Shown one piece after another: positions 7,301-16,819 of a stretch of DNA of 22,771 nt. Every line of letters begins with the position of its first letter. The first letter of the stretch is position 1. The position numbers and the translations under genes are program-made. The DNA lies in the NCBI GenBank assembly GCA_031284025.1, contig JAITAR010000017.1, positions 1-22,771 on the forward strand. Direction: 5' to 3'. The DNA is from Rickettsiales bacterium (GTDB lineage: Bacteria; Pseudomonadota; Alphaproteobacteria; Rickettsiales; UBA1997). Below the pieces are notes generated by a model, which saw only the letters and a program-made list of their open reading frames with translations, made no database searches and was not told where the DNA came from.

Positions 7301-10300
7301 TGGGCTGCCAAAACTTACTGCCCCTTGATGACGACAATGAAGAGATAGAGAATGACTATATATCGTCGATAATAAAACCATATGAATCAACTAGGGAAAC
7401 TACCACATCTGTGGCTAACAGCAAAGTAAGTAAAGATGATTTGGAGAGGTATGGCTGTTCCAAATTTAAACGTCCAAATGATGTTAGGTCAGTGTATGGC
7501 TGTAAGCTACCTAGTGCCGACAGCTCCTACATATCCAAAGTTGATTCCAGACCACCTCTCCTAACCACTACCGCTACAGAGTCCGATGTGATTATCAACG
7601 GAGCAAAATTTAATGTATTTTCTAGTAATATACTTGGCGAGTATGCCACAATGTCTGTTAAGGTATGCGCCCGCTATCCTTCCGATGTCTTCAGTGGAGA
7701 TGACAGTTACAAATGTGGCGAAAGGGAGGGAAGCAAATTTGAGGATAAATGTAAGGAGGTAAGTGAAAATAGAAAATTTATTTTGGATGATAAGAGTGAT
7801 AGCAGGTGGATATTTGAGGAGTCTACCGGAGGTACACGATTCAGGGGGATAAAAAATCCGCGCGGTGATCTTCTAATTCTCAGGGATTTTTACAGTTATC
7901 ATCATTGCTATGCCGATCACGACAATAATTTGGTGGATGAAATAAATTATTTGATTGTGCTTGGTGAATCGGCAATTATATCCTTTGCTGCATCTTTGAT
8001 AACCTGTCCAGTTTTTTGCGCTATCCTTACTATTGGCTGTCCAATATGGCTTAGCAGTTGTATTCCCACTACCACAGCGTTAGGTGCTTTCATTGCTTCG
8101 CTGCTTAGAATTCGGGAATGGCAAATAAGTCTACAAAACGATATGGCCATAGCCCGTGGCTATAATGATGTGGATGGCTACAGAGGAGATAAGGGTTTTA
8201 TAAGTCCTGCCTTTTTGACGGACAACGATAATTACATGTATAGATTTTACCCAAGAGCAGAGAATATAGAAGATGATATAAAAAACAAATTAGAATCAAA
8301 TATAGACGAATCGGAAAATAGATTTTTTCATGGTGGCACAAGAGGAGGAGATATAATAAAAAAATGCAAATTTGGGGAATTGCTAAGCGAGAGTGGTGAC
8401 TGTATTGGAAAAAATAATTGTAGCTATAGCTATGAATACAAAAAATATAAGGCGGATGGTACCATAGAGGGCAAATGTAAAGTTAAAAATGCTAAAGACA
8501 TACCTGGTTGCCTCAACGAAGAACAAAAAAAATGCATCGAATCCTATGGGGTTAATTTCGTGCCGTTCACTAATTTTAACGATTCTTCTTCGTCGTCTGA
8601 TGATTTTAACGTTGATTTTGTCACAGAAAGTGGTAATTTTCTCAGTAAATACAAAGAGGGAGATATCCAAAAGGATAAGTGGGGGACCTCAAGCAACAAA
8701 AATCGTGATTGGGTACCGGTTGATATTGTCTATGATACTAAATACAATGGCACTGAGAGTAGTCTGGCTAGCAACGACAATTGTAAGCTCAATCGCTACG
8801 GAGATCCTGAGAATGATTTGTCCAGGTGTAGAGGCTTTAAATACACAGTTAAATTGAGTGGTGAGACTAATAGTGAAGCTACGGAAGAGTTTTTCACAGA
8901 AAGTCAAATGGTTAGAGCACCTCTGATGACGTCGCCATTCCTATTCTACACTCTAATAACACCAAAAAACACTCCAGAATTATTCAACCCAAGTTTCATC
9001 GCTGTAAAGTACTACAGCTATAAAAATAATGAAAGTGAGGTCTCTATAAGAAATTCTAATGAAATAGTACTGGATTTTTTCAATCCAAAAATGAAATTTG
9101 ACTACGACTATCCAAACGGAGTTTCAAATCCCGACTATGAAAATATTTCGAAATCTCAGAACAATTTTGTTTCTCAGGTTAGCGAAGATAAAAATTATAG
9201 CAGTGCCTATGTTCTATTGTACAAGAGTAATATGATAGAAAAAGAAAGGCATTACAACTATGTACTTCATAAGACGTACACCTCCGATCTTCATGGGGAA
9301 TATATCCCAAGGTTGTGTGTATATATGATAGCCGTTATAGAAGATGCCTCTGAACTCGATACCGTTCTAGATTTACCGCCTTGTAGCAACTCTTTGGGTT
9401 GTTTAGATAAGGAGAGTAACGAAAGTTTTATAGTTACCGATAATGACATCGCCTGCTATCCGAGAGCCCCTCTGGCGCTTAATAATCTTATAATTAAGCC
9501 AGATCCCGAAATTACGTATCTAAAGCCAATCATAAATGTATATCTCAGACCAAACGATAGTAACGGTTCTCCAGTCAGCTATGATGATGTGTCTGGCGAA
9601 ACCAACAGAGAATATTTCATTTTGAAACAGGGAGATAGGGAGTCTATAGAAAATTTTGGCTTCAATAAAACTCAAGGCTATGGGCTAAACTTTTCTAGAA
9701 GCCATTGTTCCAGGGCCTACTATGATTATTACAATTCAATTCACCAGCTGGAGAAACAAAAAAGTGGAAATAACGACATGGGGGAAATCAAGAGACTGCA
9801 AACTACTATACATAATATAGAGAGTGCGATAATACCGGATTGTAACGCAGAGGATGGTAATAAAAGTGAGTTTATTATAAATATAGAAGAATTAAAACCA
9901 ATTAAAGAAGTTCATGATATCTCAAAGGTAATTACAAAGAAAACAGCTATAGTCAGAGAATTTAATGAAAGCTATGGGGGTCACAATGAAATTTGTGTCA
10001 GTGACAGCGATTTACAAAAGATAATGAGTCTACGCAGCGATCTCGGCATGGTGGATTCAAAAATGCCCAAAGTTCTGGCATTCAAGAATAGCCCCGGTAG
10101 AAATGGAAGAACCAAATGTGTGCTGAACCTCCTCAGCAGAAATGAAACGTGTTTAGTTGCCAATGAAGTCTATGTTTACTGTGATTCCTACAGTCAAAGT
10201 CAGAATGGAGTTTGTATTGATTCAGTTAATATAACTGACCTCGGTGTGAAAAAAATAAAGAAAATTAATTGCCGAGATTACATTGGCGTTGCTATCAACA

Positions 10301-13300
10301 GTGAAAATATCGAAGCTGTTAAAGCATGTTTTAGAGGCGGTTTTAATTACTCTGGAAATATTCACAATGCGTCCGGTGAAAAGGAAATAACATGTCTCTG
10401 CGAAGTGCTGGAATCTGGACATATGTACGATAACAAATTGTTTGTGGAACGCGACATGACTCCTAGAGAGTATGGTTTGTGTGTTGATTTGATAAAGCCT
10501 AACGTTTGTCCTGCTGTAAAATACTACAATTCCTCCAAAAAATACGTTGATAATACATTGGCCATAAATAAAACCCAAAAAGAGCTTATGGATGCTCCCA
10601 CTTCACACTATGAGCAGCATTTATGGAGAACTAGTGAGAAAATACTGGGAAAATTGCCTAGTGTATTTTTTTCCGAAACACTGAGAAATGCTGAGTTTGA
10701 AAATAGTGTCTACTGTGGGGCCGACGACGATTCTCATTCGGATGATTATTTCGAAGAAAACTGTATTGGTGGCAAGAGATATATTGAAGGCGAATGTAAT
10801 GGATTTTGGAAGAATAACTCAAGTGGGAAAAAGCCTTTAGCTCTGTGTATTGTCGCCGCTATTGGAAATTCTTCCGATGCCAGCGAGATGACATACGAAT
10901 ATAAACTACTGGAACCAAACAAATACGGCTGTGAAAGATATGAATGTCCGGCAATCGGCTATGATGGTGACAATAATCCCCTTATTGACGAGAAAGCTAT
11001 CATTAACAGCAGTGGAAATATGTTTGATGAGCAGGAAATTGAAAGGTATGTAAATGTTAAAGATACCGACTATAGGTCCTATAGCCACAATGAGGAAAAA
11101 GATTTAAATACTGTTGATATGAGGGGAGCTTCAAGCGGATTTGCTCTGTGGAAAAGAACAATTGCTGGTGATTTTGCATGGTTGGTTACTAGTGAAAAAT
11201 GTTTGACTGGCTTTGGTCCTGCAGGTTCGGAAAGTCAAATCAGAGAATATTCTATGCATTCTGCAGATAAACTGGGACGGTGTAGATATGATAGAATGCT
11301 ATCTAAAACTAGAGAAGTGGTGAATTCTATGGATGGAGAGATAGTCTCCTTCGAATTAAACTGTTATTCGTCGAGTGAAAATGAAGAAAGAGAAGCGATT
11401 TTCGACAAGGTTATAGAAAATTATAAAAAACAAAAAATAACGGCAGATAATGTGATTGCAAGCATAGGTGAACAAGGTTTCGATGTGATGCCTAGTAGAA
11501 AGTGCAATCAGTTGGGAAAGTGGCAAAAAGTTAACGATTACTACAACTATGAAGATGGCAAAGATGATAGAAAGGGCAAAGCGGAATCGTTCTACTATAA
11601 TGATGTGGATAGTTTTTGGTATAAAATTCTTGTGCATCCAGGTTTGGGACTAATGAGCGAAGAAGATAGGGAAAAATATGGTTCTGGCTACTGTGAGAGA
11701 CTTGTATGTGGTAAAATTAACTCCGAAAACTATTGCAACATATACGCCAATGAGGTATTAGACTGTGAAAAGGAAGATACCGAATGCAAAACTTGGAAAC
11801 ACATCGGTGGTGCCGATTGGGAAAGTACAACGGCTCCTAGAAATTCTACAAACAAGATAGTTAGAGGTCTGTCGGATTTGTCTAGTCAAAGTAGAAATAT
11901 AACCTATATTTTCGATGATATTGGAGATGAAAACAATATAGCCAATATATTCAAATATGTAAAAAAGGTTCGGGGAGAATGCAGAAATCTGCATGGCTAT
12001 TACGAAAGGGGAACAAATTTCATCAGTGATTACAACAAACAATTTGATGAAATTGTTACTAGTGGAGAAATTGTCCCCGTTGACCCAAGAACAATCGCCA
12101 TGACTAAATCCAAAACACTGAACACTCTGAAACCTATGCGAATCTGCAGCAGTAATGGTCTCTGGAGCGGAATTATCGATAGATGTTTCAGGGCCTGCGA
12201 GATGATGGATATGTTCTACACAAAATTTGATTCGGCTCTATATAACGGTGGAGTAAATTTACAAATGTCCAACAGCTATTTTGTCGAAAACTATCAAATA
12301 CAAGAAGGTACCTATCCAAATGGCATTGCCTATTTACCAGAAGATGAAAATGAAATGAAATTTACTATGTTCGGGCTGAGAAATTCTGATAAACCTGTCG
12401 GTGATTTTATGGCCGGTGACTATCTAAATGGGGGAGCAAAATGGCCTAGAAGTATAGTAAATATTGATAGTCCCTTTGAAACCACAGGTCCTAAGGCAGG
12501 ACTTAGATATATAGAAGTTGTCTCTGACTGTGATTCTAGGTACAGCAGGAGTGATAATCAGCCAAGTCAATATGTTCTTCAGAACAGCAGTAGACCTCCA
12601 AAAAGAAGATGTTATGAGGATGGTACCTGGGGTCAGGTGAAGGTAGATACAAGATGTCTGCTAGCAAAAAATTGTAAAGAGTTTGATTTTACGGTTAAGG
12701 ATTTAGCTAAAATTATCGAAATGCACATCAACGGTAAATCTCTCAATGAAATTAATGATTTTATGGCTGGCATAGCGTATGGAAAATTATACCAGTATAA
12801 TTCAATTACATGTAGTTTTAATGATGAAAATAGTATAAGTGATAAAGGTAATTGTAAAATAGGTACTCTCAATGCATCTAATACAACCATTGAAGATATA
12901 ATATCTATGAACAGTGGGTCTTCAAAAGGTTCATTTAGTCAAAACGATTTTAAATTGGGAGAAGGCTATATTACTCCAAACAAAGATAAATATCCAGCTA
13001 TCTGCTGTCTAACGGAAAGTTGTATTGGCAAAAATGAGATGAATTTAGATAATAATTATGTTAGTGGTTGGAACATAAAAGAGCGAGATATTTACGAATA
13101 TTTCGTACCAAAAATCTGCAAAATTAGTAGATCAGAAAATGTAGGATTTTCAGCGGAAGATTTTAATTTAGAAGCCATAGGTTCGGAAGAGAATTTAAAG
13201 ATAGATCTAAGGTATTTAAATAGATTGACTTTTCTAAGTGATTCCAATAGCTCGCATGATCCTCACTATATTATGGATAGCTTACTACACTTTGTCTATG

Positions 13301-16300
13301 ATAAATTGTATTCGTCGCAAGATGATATAAAATTCGAATATACGAACTGGAAGAACGAATCAGGTAAAAGTATAATTATGGGAAACAAAACCTATAAATC
13401 CTATCAAGTACACGCAAAATGTGACACTGATTTATTTTTTAATGAAACTGACACTGGCAGATCAAATTACTACGATAAACATATAGTTTTTGAATGTAAA
13501 AATGTTAACGGACAACCAAAATTTAGCTACTATAATAAAACAAAAACTAATTCTAGCGGTGAAAACATTATGTTCATAAGAGCAAATGACTGTAAACCAA
13601 GAAGTTGCGGAGGCTCATATAATAATTATCAAAAATTATTTTCCACGAGCTATGTGAAAGAAGTTATGTCCGGATCTAACAGAGATTACTATAATATTGG
13701 AAACGGTGACACAATTAAAATAGATGATGTTTCAAAAGAGATAAGTTACACTGACTCGAATAATAATAGCTTTACAGACATTATGGCTGGATCAATTTCC
13801 TATCTAACTTGTAAGAACATTAAATATAGAAAAAGTGATGGAATAATGGAAAAATTTGACCTTAAGGAAAATCCGGAAGAATCCTATTTTTCCTCCAATA
13901 ATAATTCCTCCTCCAACAACAATTTTGTAGACACAACTTTTATTGTCGCTGGAGGACAGCCATTATCTGGTGGAAATGGAACTACAAATGAGGATTATAA
14001 TGTCTACAAGTACTTTGAAAGTAATGGTACGAATTACCAGCACTATGGATTTGTGGAAACTTTTCAAACTACCTGCAGTAAAAATCGCTCTAACATCAAC
14101 AGTATAAATGGCATCACAGTCACAAACAAATACGATTTGCAGAGATTTGCTGATTTAGAAATTAGCAAGTTACCAAAGAGATTTTGTAAAGAACTTAACG
14201 GAACCGACTGTGACTCTGCCGATATTACTGAAGCGGAAATGGTCAACGATGATAACTTCAAACAAAAATATTGTGTACCGGTAGCCTGTCCTGGTAAAAA
14301 TTTGAGACTTGATGAATATGGTGGGCTTCTAACAAAACAGTATGGGGGATCAAGAATATTTCATCTAAAAAATTATTTTTACTCCGCCGGAGATGTTGTT
14401 GTGATAGAATCTCTGAAAGGAGACTATAAAAGCAATAAAAAAAATGCGAATAATATAACTCCAAACTTTCTCTACTACCAATATGATGATATTGCCGATA
14501 GTAGTTACGACATTAGTTCGGAAAATCAGACAAAAGGCAGTTCAGATATTGCGATGCCGGTTGAAGAGAAGATTGAATATGGACATGTCTGCGAAACTGG
14601 CTATGACGTATATAATTCTGGCACACCAGCTTCCTATTCTCTCAACGATTATCTTGAAACTCTGAGTGATACTCTGGAAGTGCCTGATAGTAACGATAAT
14701 ACGGGAGGAGAAAGTGAAAAATCTAAAACTCTCAACTGCTTTAGGAATTTAGAAACTATAAATAAGATAGAAAATAAAACGAACGGTTCCTGTGAAAGTG
14801 ACTACGTAGCTACCAGTAACGATAGTAATTCGGTCTGCGTCAAGTACGGCAAAGGTTACGGAGAAGATAAAAATATAGGCGAAGACATAAAAAATGCCAT
14901 TGGCAAATATAATCCAGATAGTCCTACCATAGACACCATAAAAAAAGAAGCTTCTGACTATATCTATAGACTAATAACCAGTGGCAACAATAGTTCCACA
15001 TACGCCAATGACAGTATAATAAAAGAATATATAAAAACTAACATAGTCGATAGGGCTAAAACGTACGCCAAAGAAGAGGCAAAGGCAACTTTAATGCGTG
15101 ACGATAATGCATTCGTATTTTATAATCCAACCTATTCCATGGGATACGATGGTTCCAAATTGGTTCAGGAGCCTCAGGAGGAAGAAAAGTATGCTGATAT
15201 TAATTCAAACATATATAGATATATAGAGGACAACAATTTATATGTTAAAATCGGCGAATGTGATAGTGTAACAGACGACAAAAATGTCACCTACTACTGT
15301 GAGAAAATGCAAAAGCTGACTGTATTCAATAACAGTTACGCTAGCAATTATGCAACAAAGGAAAATGATCTCAAAGAGGAGTTCAAAAATAAAATAAAAA
15401 ATAAAACAATAGAGATAGCTAAACTTAATAGTTTATTTGATAAATACTATAAGATATTCAGAATGAAAAATTTTCTTTCAATCGAAGAAAACATTGATAA
15501 ATACAATAAATATCTTTCAACCATAGCCTTCAAATATATGGATGAATCTTCTAGCGGGTACTATGCAAGCCAATCAGAAAATTCCAATAGAGGCGGAACT
15601 ATAAGCTTCAACAGTCTAAAAACAACCGATGCCGCTGATGAATACAGTGCCAGGTATTATATCTATAACATAGACACAGAAAATCTTAGCGACGATAATT
15701 TTATCTGTAAAACCGAAACACTTTCAACAAACACTAGCGATGATGAATCCAGCATTAGCACCACTCTCTCCTGTCCCGAAACAATTTTTTCTCCCGATAG
15801 CGAAGATAAAGCCAAAATGGTTGAAGCCTATGAAATATTTTTCGTAAATTTTCTTGACAGTGGCGATAATTTTGTCTCTAGTTACAAAGATGTTAATTTC
15901 AGTGCGAAGGCTATAATACAAAAATACATAGATGATAAAACAAATCTGCAGAAATATTGCATCACAAAATACGAGAATTACATGGCCACCAAATCTCAAA
16001 AAGATTCTGCCAATGAGGCGAATGATTCAAGCAAATTTAAATCTGGACTCTTTATGGTCATGAAATGTGAAAGAGATGGCTGGAAAATAATAGATTCACC
16101 TTCCTGCAAAAAGAGATGCACTGGAGAAAAAACATTCAATTTAAATCCTGAAGGTGTAGGTAATTTCGATGTCACGGAAAAAGTTACAAATTTGAGACAT
16201 AATAAAAAAACCGGAGCCATAGAAGTTGGTGCCCATCGTGGAGGTGCAGCATGTAGCTGTAACATAGGTAAACTAAAAATTTATAGGCGCAATGGAGCAG

Positions 16301-16743
16301 ATTTTTCATGCGATGATGGCGAACTGACCGCAACTAAAGTTGACGATAAATATGGCCTTACAGGGCAAGATAAATATCATTCTCACGGAGCTGTATGGAA
16401 AATATATTGCTCCGGATTTTTTAGTGCCTTTGGTATAACGACGGGAAGTACCACCTATATAGGAGGTGAAAAAGACGCTGCTGGAAATAACGTTGGAGGA
16501 AATTTGACATCACACGCTGCCGACACCCAAACGGGAATGTCTCTGCCAACTAAACCAGGAAGTTTTACCTGGCGGGATTTTCGTGCCCACGACATAGCTT
16601 TTCTCTGTCCCGGCGATGAAAATATAAAAACATTTTACAAAATGAGTATGGGAAATACTAAAGAACATAGTTGTACCAATAAATTGGATGGAGTAACTTC
16701 CATACAGTACAAAATAAAAAGAAATGATTGGGACGACGATTAA
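4303..16743 (+). CDS. Giant exported cysteine-rich protein, 4146 aa
   Basis: One uninterrupted frame of 12.4 kb encodes this protein; I cannot assign a family. AAGGA (4292-4296) stands six bases before the ATG. Residues 1-35 form a signal peptide with a long hydrophobic core (11-29), so export is expected. The rest is polar, rich in Asn, Ser, Asp, Lys and Tyr, with well over 100 Cys, implying a disulfide-rich fold outside the cytoplasm. Short motifs recur: C-S-S-N-G-L-W at 2615, C-Y-E-D-G-T-W at 2770, C-N-Q-L-G-K-W at 2401 and C-E-R-D-G-W at 3922, faintly like sushi modules; NCYLK-x-C at 466-472 and 582-588; I-A-C-Y-P at 168 and 1716. One hydrophobic island (about 1214-1268, itself with four Cys) could be a membrane hairpin. 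There is no LPxTG, autotransporter barrel, calcium-repeat or kinase-like signature. Possibilities are a surface or adhesion protein, a secreted effector or toxin, or a VirB6-type secretion component with a huge ectodomain. The last rests only on a vague resemblance. Confidence 0.9.
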   Translation: MKNRCVDSRILCFCFGVAVPVMVFCFSLGGADLKATEYSSCADVTVIQSFAGGSRTLETIENNYRNFIAVPPGTPSTRDTTTGAYLARTDKEFFVPLRKNSGGENEFLTCGFSSNSIIRCENDRLSSSTACTRTVKVNNVDKTIDDCDKFDSQSSVEDRTSSEVTKKIACYPENHICNKYGTKIFNNYFKIDEYRFGIINSTNSNNESISSANIAFYLYKKNVIDDGLDKNCELIKFPCDYRVKNESLTADGVVNVVFSNNTSDENVDFYNNIFSGMGNKAFFKYVGRCKKSEADCLTILKSHAYYKYINKNRSTIVDSDEIYYFVKNIDKDNIGVLCNKYLPNCREDPRVVNGDFSRVLYNDMSVENYNPENPSDNFSARIGFYASSLGVSGSAVAVSSEANLWYVNNGNFVNMGCLAVRGVNGEDKDIGYCSDLNDEMTDLKYKNGLNKTKGKITGGIRGEPPNCYLKSCIDLTPSELKIIKENSEYNNNKYCSEYFWLSNSRGFKYFPREKPVYCSNLASGNNSTNKKLAFGKDTYINEDCPKNASGKPDINEVDGKCRQTATSITYSRGGGLNKDRDNCYLKNCYSLNDDEKNAVSWANMKNVAEELRRAYAPGVEGGTETPVDSTNLPRYCDDGFLFNSSFTGFEKFNYLDLNIIPCFFFSANQIVNMGSRNPINFTDFILNGHDYENSTAFCRAHYIPLNTIEKSTAEEHEQDGSFLEFMLTIADEKSKYTSNSNYKSYIDNKISGYNNKTISNFSSLYVFLKNPSSSTYKSTGKKVPFSNEKLSKFSGSTIVNNEPTAIDENRDKNSYVNICKHVDNNFLYYNANINSSNYNKVNNHGDFSSVVENIRRKNPNVDNFDTCIQEESGKMNYFKEYDTSDANMPEDCKSCSTDPDINSCLYKKTTDCKMYLPHEYKCKKENCSGENLKYCEIKNEAMALLGNCEKYKSVARVASEESYFDCGLYFSAENAKQKIFENFKTMVNFGDHDNIANIKLGCQNLLPLDDDNEEIENDYISSIIKPYESTRETTTSVANSKVSKDDLERYGCSKFKRPNDVRSVYGCKLPSADSSYISKVDSRPPLLTTTATESDVIINGAKFNVFSSNILGEYATMSVKVCARYPSDVFSGDDSYKCGEREGSKFEDKCKEVSENRKFILDDKSDSRWIFEESTGGTRFRGIKNPRGDLLILRDFYSYHHCYADHDNNLVDEINYLIVLGESAIISFAASLITCPVFCAILTIGCPIWLSSCIPTTTALGAFIASLLRIREWQISLQNDMAIARGYNDVDGYRGDKGFISPAFLTDNDNYMYRFYPRAENIEDDIKNKLESNIDESENRFFHGGTRGGDIIKKCKFGELLSESGDCIGKNNCSYSYEYKKYKADGTIEGKCKVKNAKDIPGCLNEEQKKCIESYGVNFVPFTNFNDSSSSSDDFNVDFVTESGNFLSKYKEGDIQKDKWGTSSNKNRDWVPVDIVYDTKYNGTESSLASNDNCKLNRYGDPENDLSRCRGFKYTVKLSGETNSEATEEFFTESQMVRAPLMTSPFLFYTLITPKNTPELFNPSFIAVKYYSYKNNESEVSIRNSNEIVLDFFNPKMKFDYDYPNGVSNPDYENISKSQNNFVSQVSEDKNYSSAYVLLYKSNMIEKERHYNYVLHKTYTSDLHGEYIPRLCVYMIAVIEDASELDTVLDLPPCSNSLGCLDKESNESFIVTDNDIACYPRAPLALNNLIIKPDPEITYLKPIINVYLRPNDSNGSPVSYDDVSGETNREYFILKQGDRESIENFGFNKTQGYGLNFSRSHCSRAYYDYYNSIHQLEKQKSGNNDMGEIKRLQTTIHNIESAIIPDCNAEDGNKSEFIINIEELKPIKEVHDISKVITKKTAIVREFNESYGGHNEICVSDSDLQKIMSLRSDLGMVDSKMPKVLAFKNSPGRNGRTKCVLNLLSRNETCLVANEVYVYCDSYSQSQNGVCIDSVNITDLGVKKIKKINCRDYIGVAINSENIEAVKACFRGGFNYSGNIHNASGEKEITCLCEVLESGHMYDNKLFVERDMTPREYGLCVDLIKPNVCPAVKYYNSSKKYVDNTLAINKTQKELMDAPTSHYEQHLWRTSEKILGKLPSVFFSETLRNAEFENSVYCGADDDSHSDDYFEENCIGGKRYIEGECNGFWKNNSSGKKPLALCIVAAIGNSSDASEMTYEYKLLEPNKYGCERYECPAIGYDGDNNPLIDEKAIINSSGNMFDEQEIERYVNVKDTDYRSYSHNEEKDLNTVDMRGASSGFALWKRTIAGDFAWLVTSEKCLTGFGPAGSESQIREYSMHSADKLGRCRYDRMLSKTREVVNSMDGEIVSFELNCYSSSENEEREAIFDKVIENYKKQKITADNVIASIGEQGFDVMPSRKCNQLGKWQKVNDYYNYEDGKDDRKGKAESFYYNDVDSFWYKILVHPGLGLMSEEDREKYGSGYCERLVCGKINSENYCNIYANEVLDCEKEDTECKTWKHIGGADWESTTAPRNSTNKIVRGLSDLSSQSRNITYIFDDIGDENNIANIFKYVKKVRGECRNLHGYYERGTNFISDYNKQFDEIVTSGEIVPVDPRTIAMTKSKTLNTLKPMRICSSNGLWSGIIDRCFRACEMMDMFYTKFDSALYNGGVNLQMSNSYFVENYQIQEGTYPNGIAYLPEDENEMKFTMFGLRNSDKPVGDFMAGDYLNGGAKWPRSIVNIDSPFETTGPKAGLRYIEVVSDCDSRYSRSDNQPSQYVLQNSSRPPKRRCYEDGTWGQVKVDTRCLLAKNCKEFDFTVKDLAKIIEMHINGKSLNEINDFMAGIAYGKLYQYNSITCSFNDENSISDKGNCKIGTLNASNTTIEDIISMNSGSSKGSFSQNDFKLGEGYITPNKDKYPAICCLTESCIGKNEMNLDNNYVSGWNIKERDIYEYFVPKICKISRSENVGFSAEDFNLEAIGSEENLKIDLRYLNRLTFLSDSNSSHDPHYIMDSLLHFVYDKLYSSQDDIKFEYTNWKNESGKSIIMGNKTYKSYQVHAKCDTDLFFNETDTGRSNYYDKHIVFECKNVNGQPKFSYYNKTKTNSSGENIMFIRANDCKPRSCGGSYNNYQKLFSTSYVKEVMSGSNRDYYNIGNGDTIKIDDVSKEISYTDSNNNSFTDIMAGSISYLTCKNIKYRKSDGIMEKFDLKENPEESYFSSNNNSSSNNNFVDTTFIVAGGQPLSGGNGTTNEDYNVYKYFESNGTNYQHYGFVETFQTTCSKNRSNINSINGITVTNKYDLQRFADLEISKLPKRFCKELNGTDCDSADITEAEMVNDDNFKQKYCVPVACPGKNLRLDEYGGLLTKQYGGSRIFHLKNYFYSAGDVVVIESLKGDYKSNKKNANNITPNFLYYQYDDIADSSYDISSENQTKGSSDIAMPVEEKIEYGHVCETGYDVYNSGTPASYSLNDYLETLSDTLEVPDSNDNTGGESEKSKTLNCFRNLETINKIENKTNGSCESDYVATSNDSNSVCVKYGKGYGEDKNIGEDIKNAIGKYNPDSPTIDTIKKEASDYIYRLITSGNNSSTYANDSIIKEYIKTNIVDRAKTYAKEEAKATLMRDDNAFVFYNPTYSMGYDGSKLVQEPQEEEKYADINSNIYRYIEDNNLYVKIGECDSVTDDKNVTYYCEKMQKLTVFNNSYASNYATKENDLKEEFKNKIKNKTIEIAKLNSLFDKYYKIFRMKNFLSIEENIDKYNKYLSTIAFKYMDESSSGYYASQSENSNRGGTISFNSLKTTDAADEYSARYYIYNIDTENLSDDNFICKTETLSTNTSDDESSISTTLSCPETIFSPDSEDKAKMVEAYEIFFVNFLDSGDNFVSSYKDVNFSAKAIIQKYIDDKTNLQKYCITKYENYMATKSQKDSANEANDSSKFKSGLFMVMKCERDGWKIIDSPSCKKRCTGEKTFNLNPEGVGNFDVTEKVTNLRHNKKTGAIEVGAHRGGAACSCNIGKLKIYRRNGADFSCDDGELTATKVDDKYGLTGQDKYHSHGAVWKIYCSGFFSAFGITTGSTTYIGGEKDAAGNNVGGNLTSHAADTQTGMSLPTKPGSFTWRDFRAHDIAFLCPGDENIKTFYKMSMGNTKEHSCTNKLDGVTSIQYKIKRNDWDDD
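5641..6087 (+). repeat. Diverged repeat module inside the giant protein
   Basis: Two segments of the giant protein share the pattern G-L-N-K, then N-C-Y-L-K-x-C-x-x-L-x-x-x-E. In the first, GLNK is at residues 448-451 and the Cys are 467 and 472; in the second, GLNK is at 575-578 and the Cys are 583 and 588. The units are about 116 residues apart and the DNA has diverged, so this is an old internal duplication. Confidence 0.5.
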
Positions 16744-16819
16744 TCAAAAAACTTGAATCAGCGGCTTCTCGGCAGATCAGCGGATACCTATTCTAACTAA
16801 AAATATTTGATAATCTTTG

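Noticed and set aside
8489..8857. Plus-strand 122-codon frame inside the giant gene
   Set aside because: It is an out-of-frame overlap in the middle of an intact coding sequence, without a ribosome binding site or recognisable product.
16757..16783. Two copies of ATCAGCGG 19 bases apart after the giant gene
   Set aside because: Eight-base direct repeats are too short to interpret, and no hairpin or insertion-sequence trace accompanies them.
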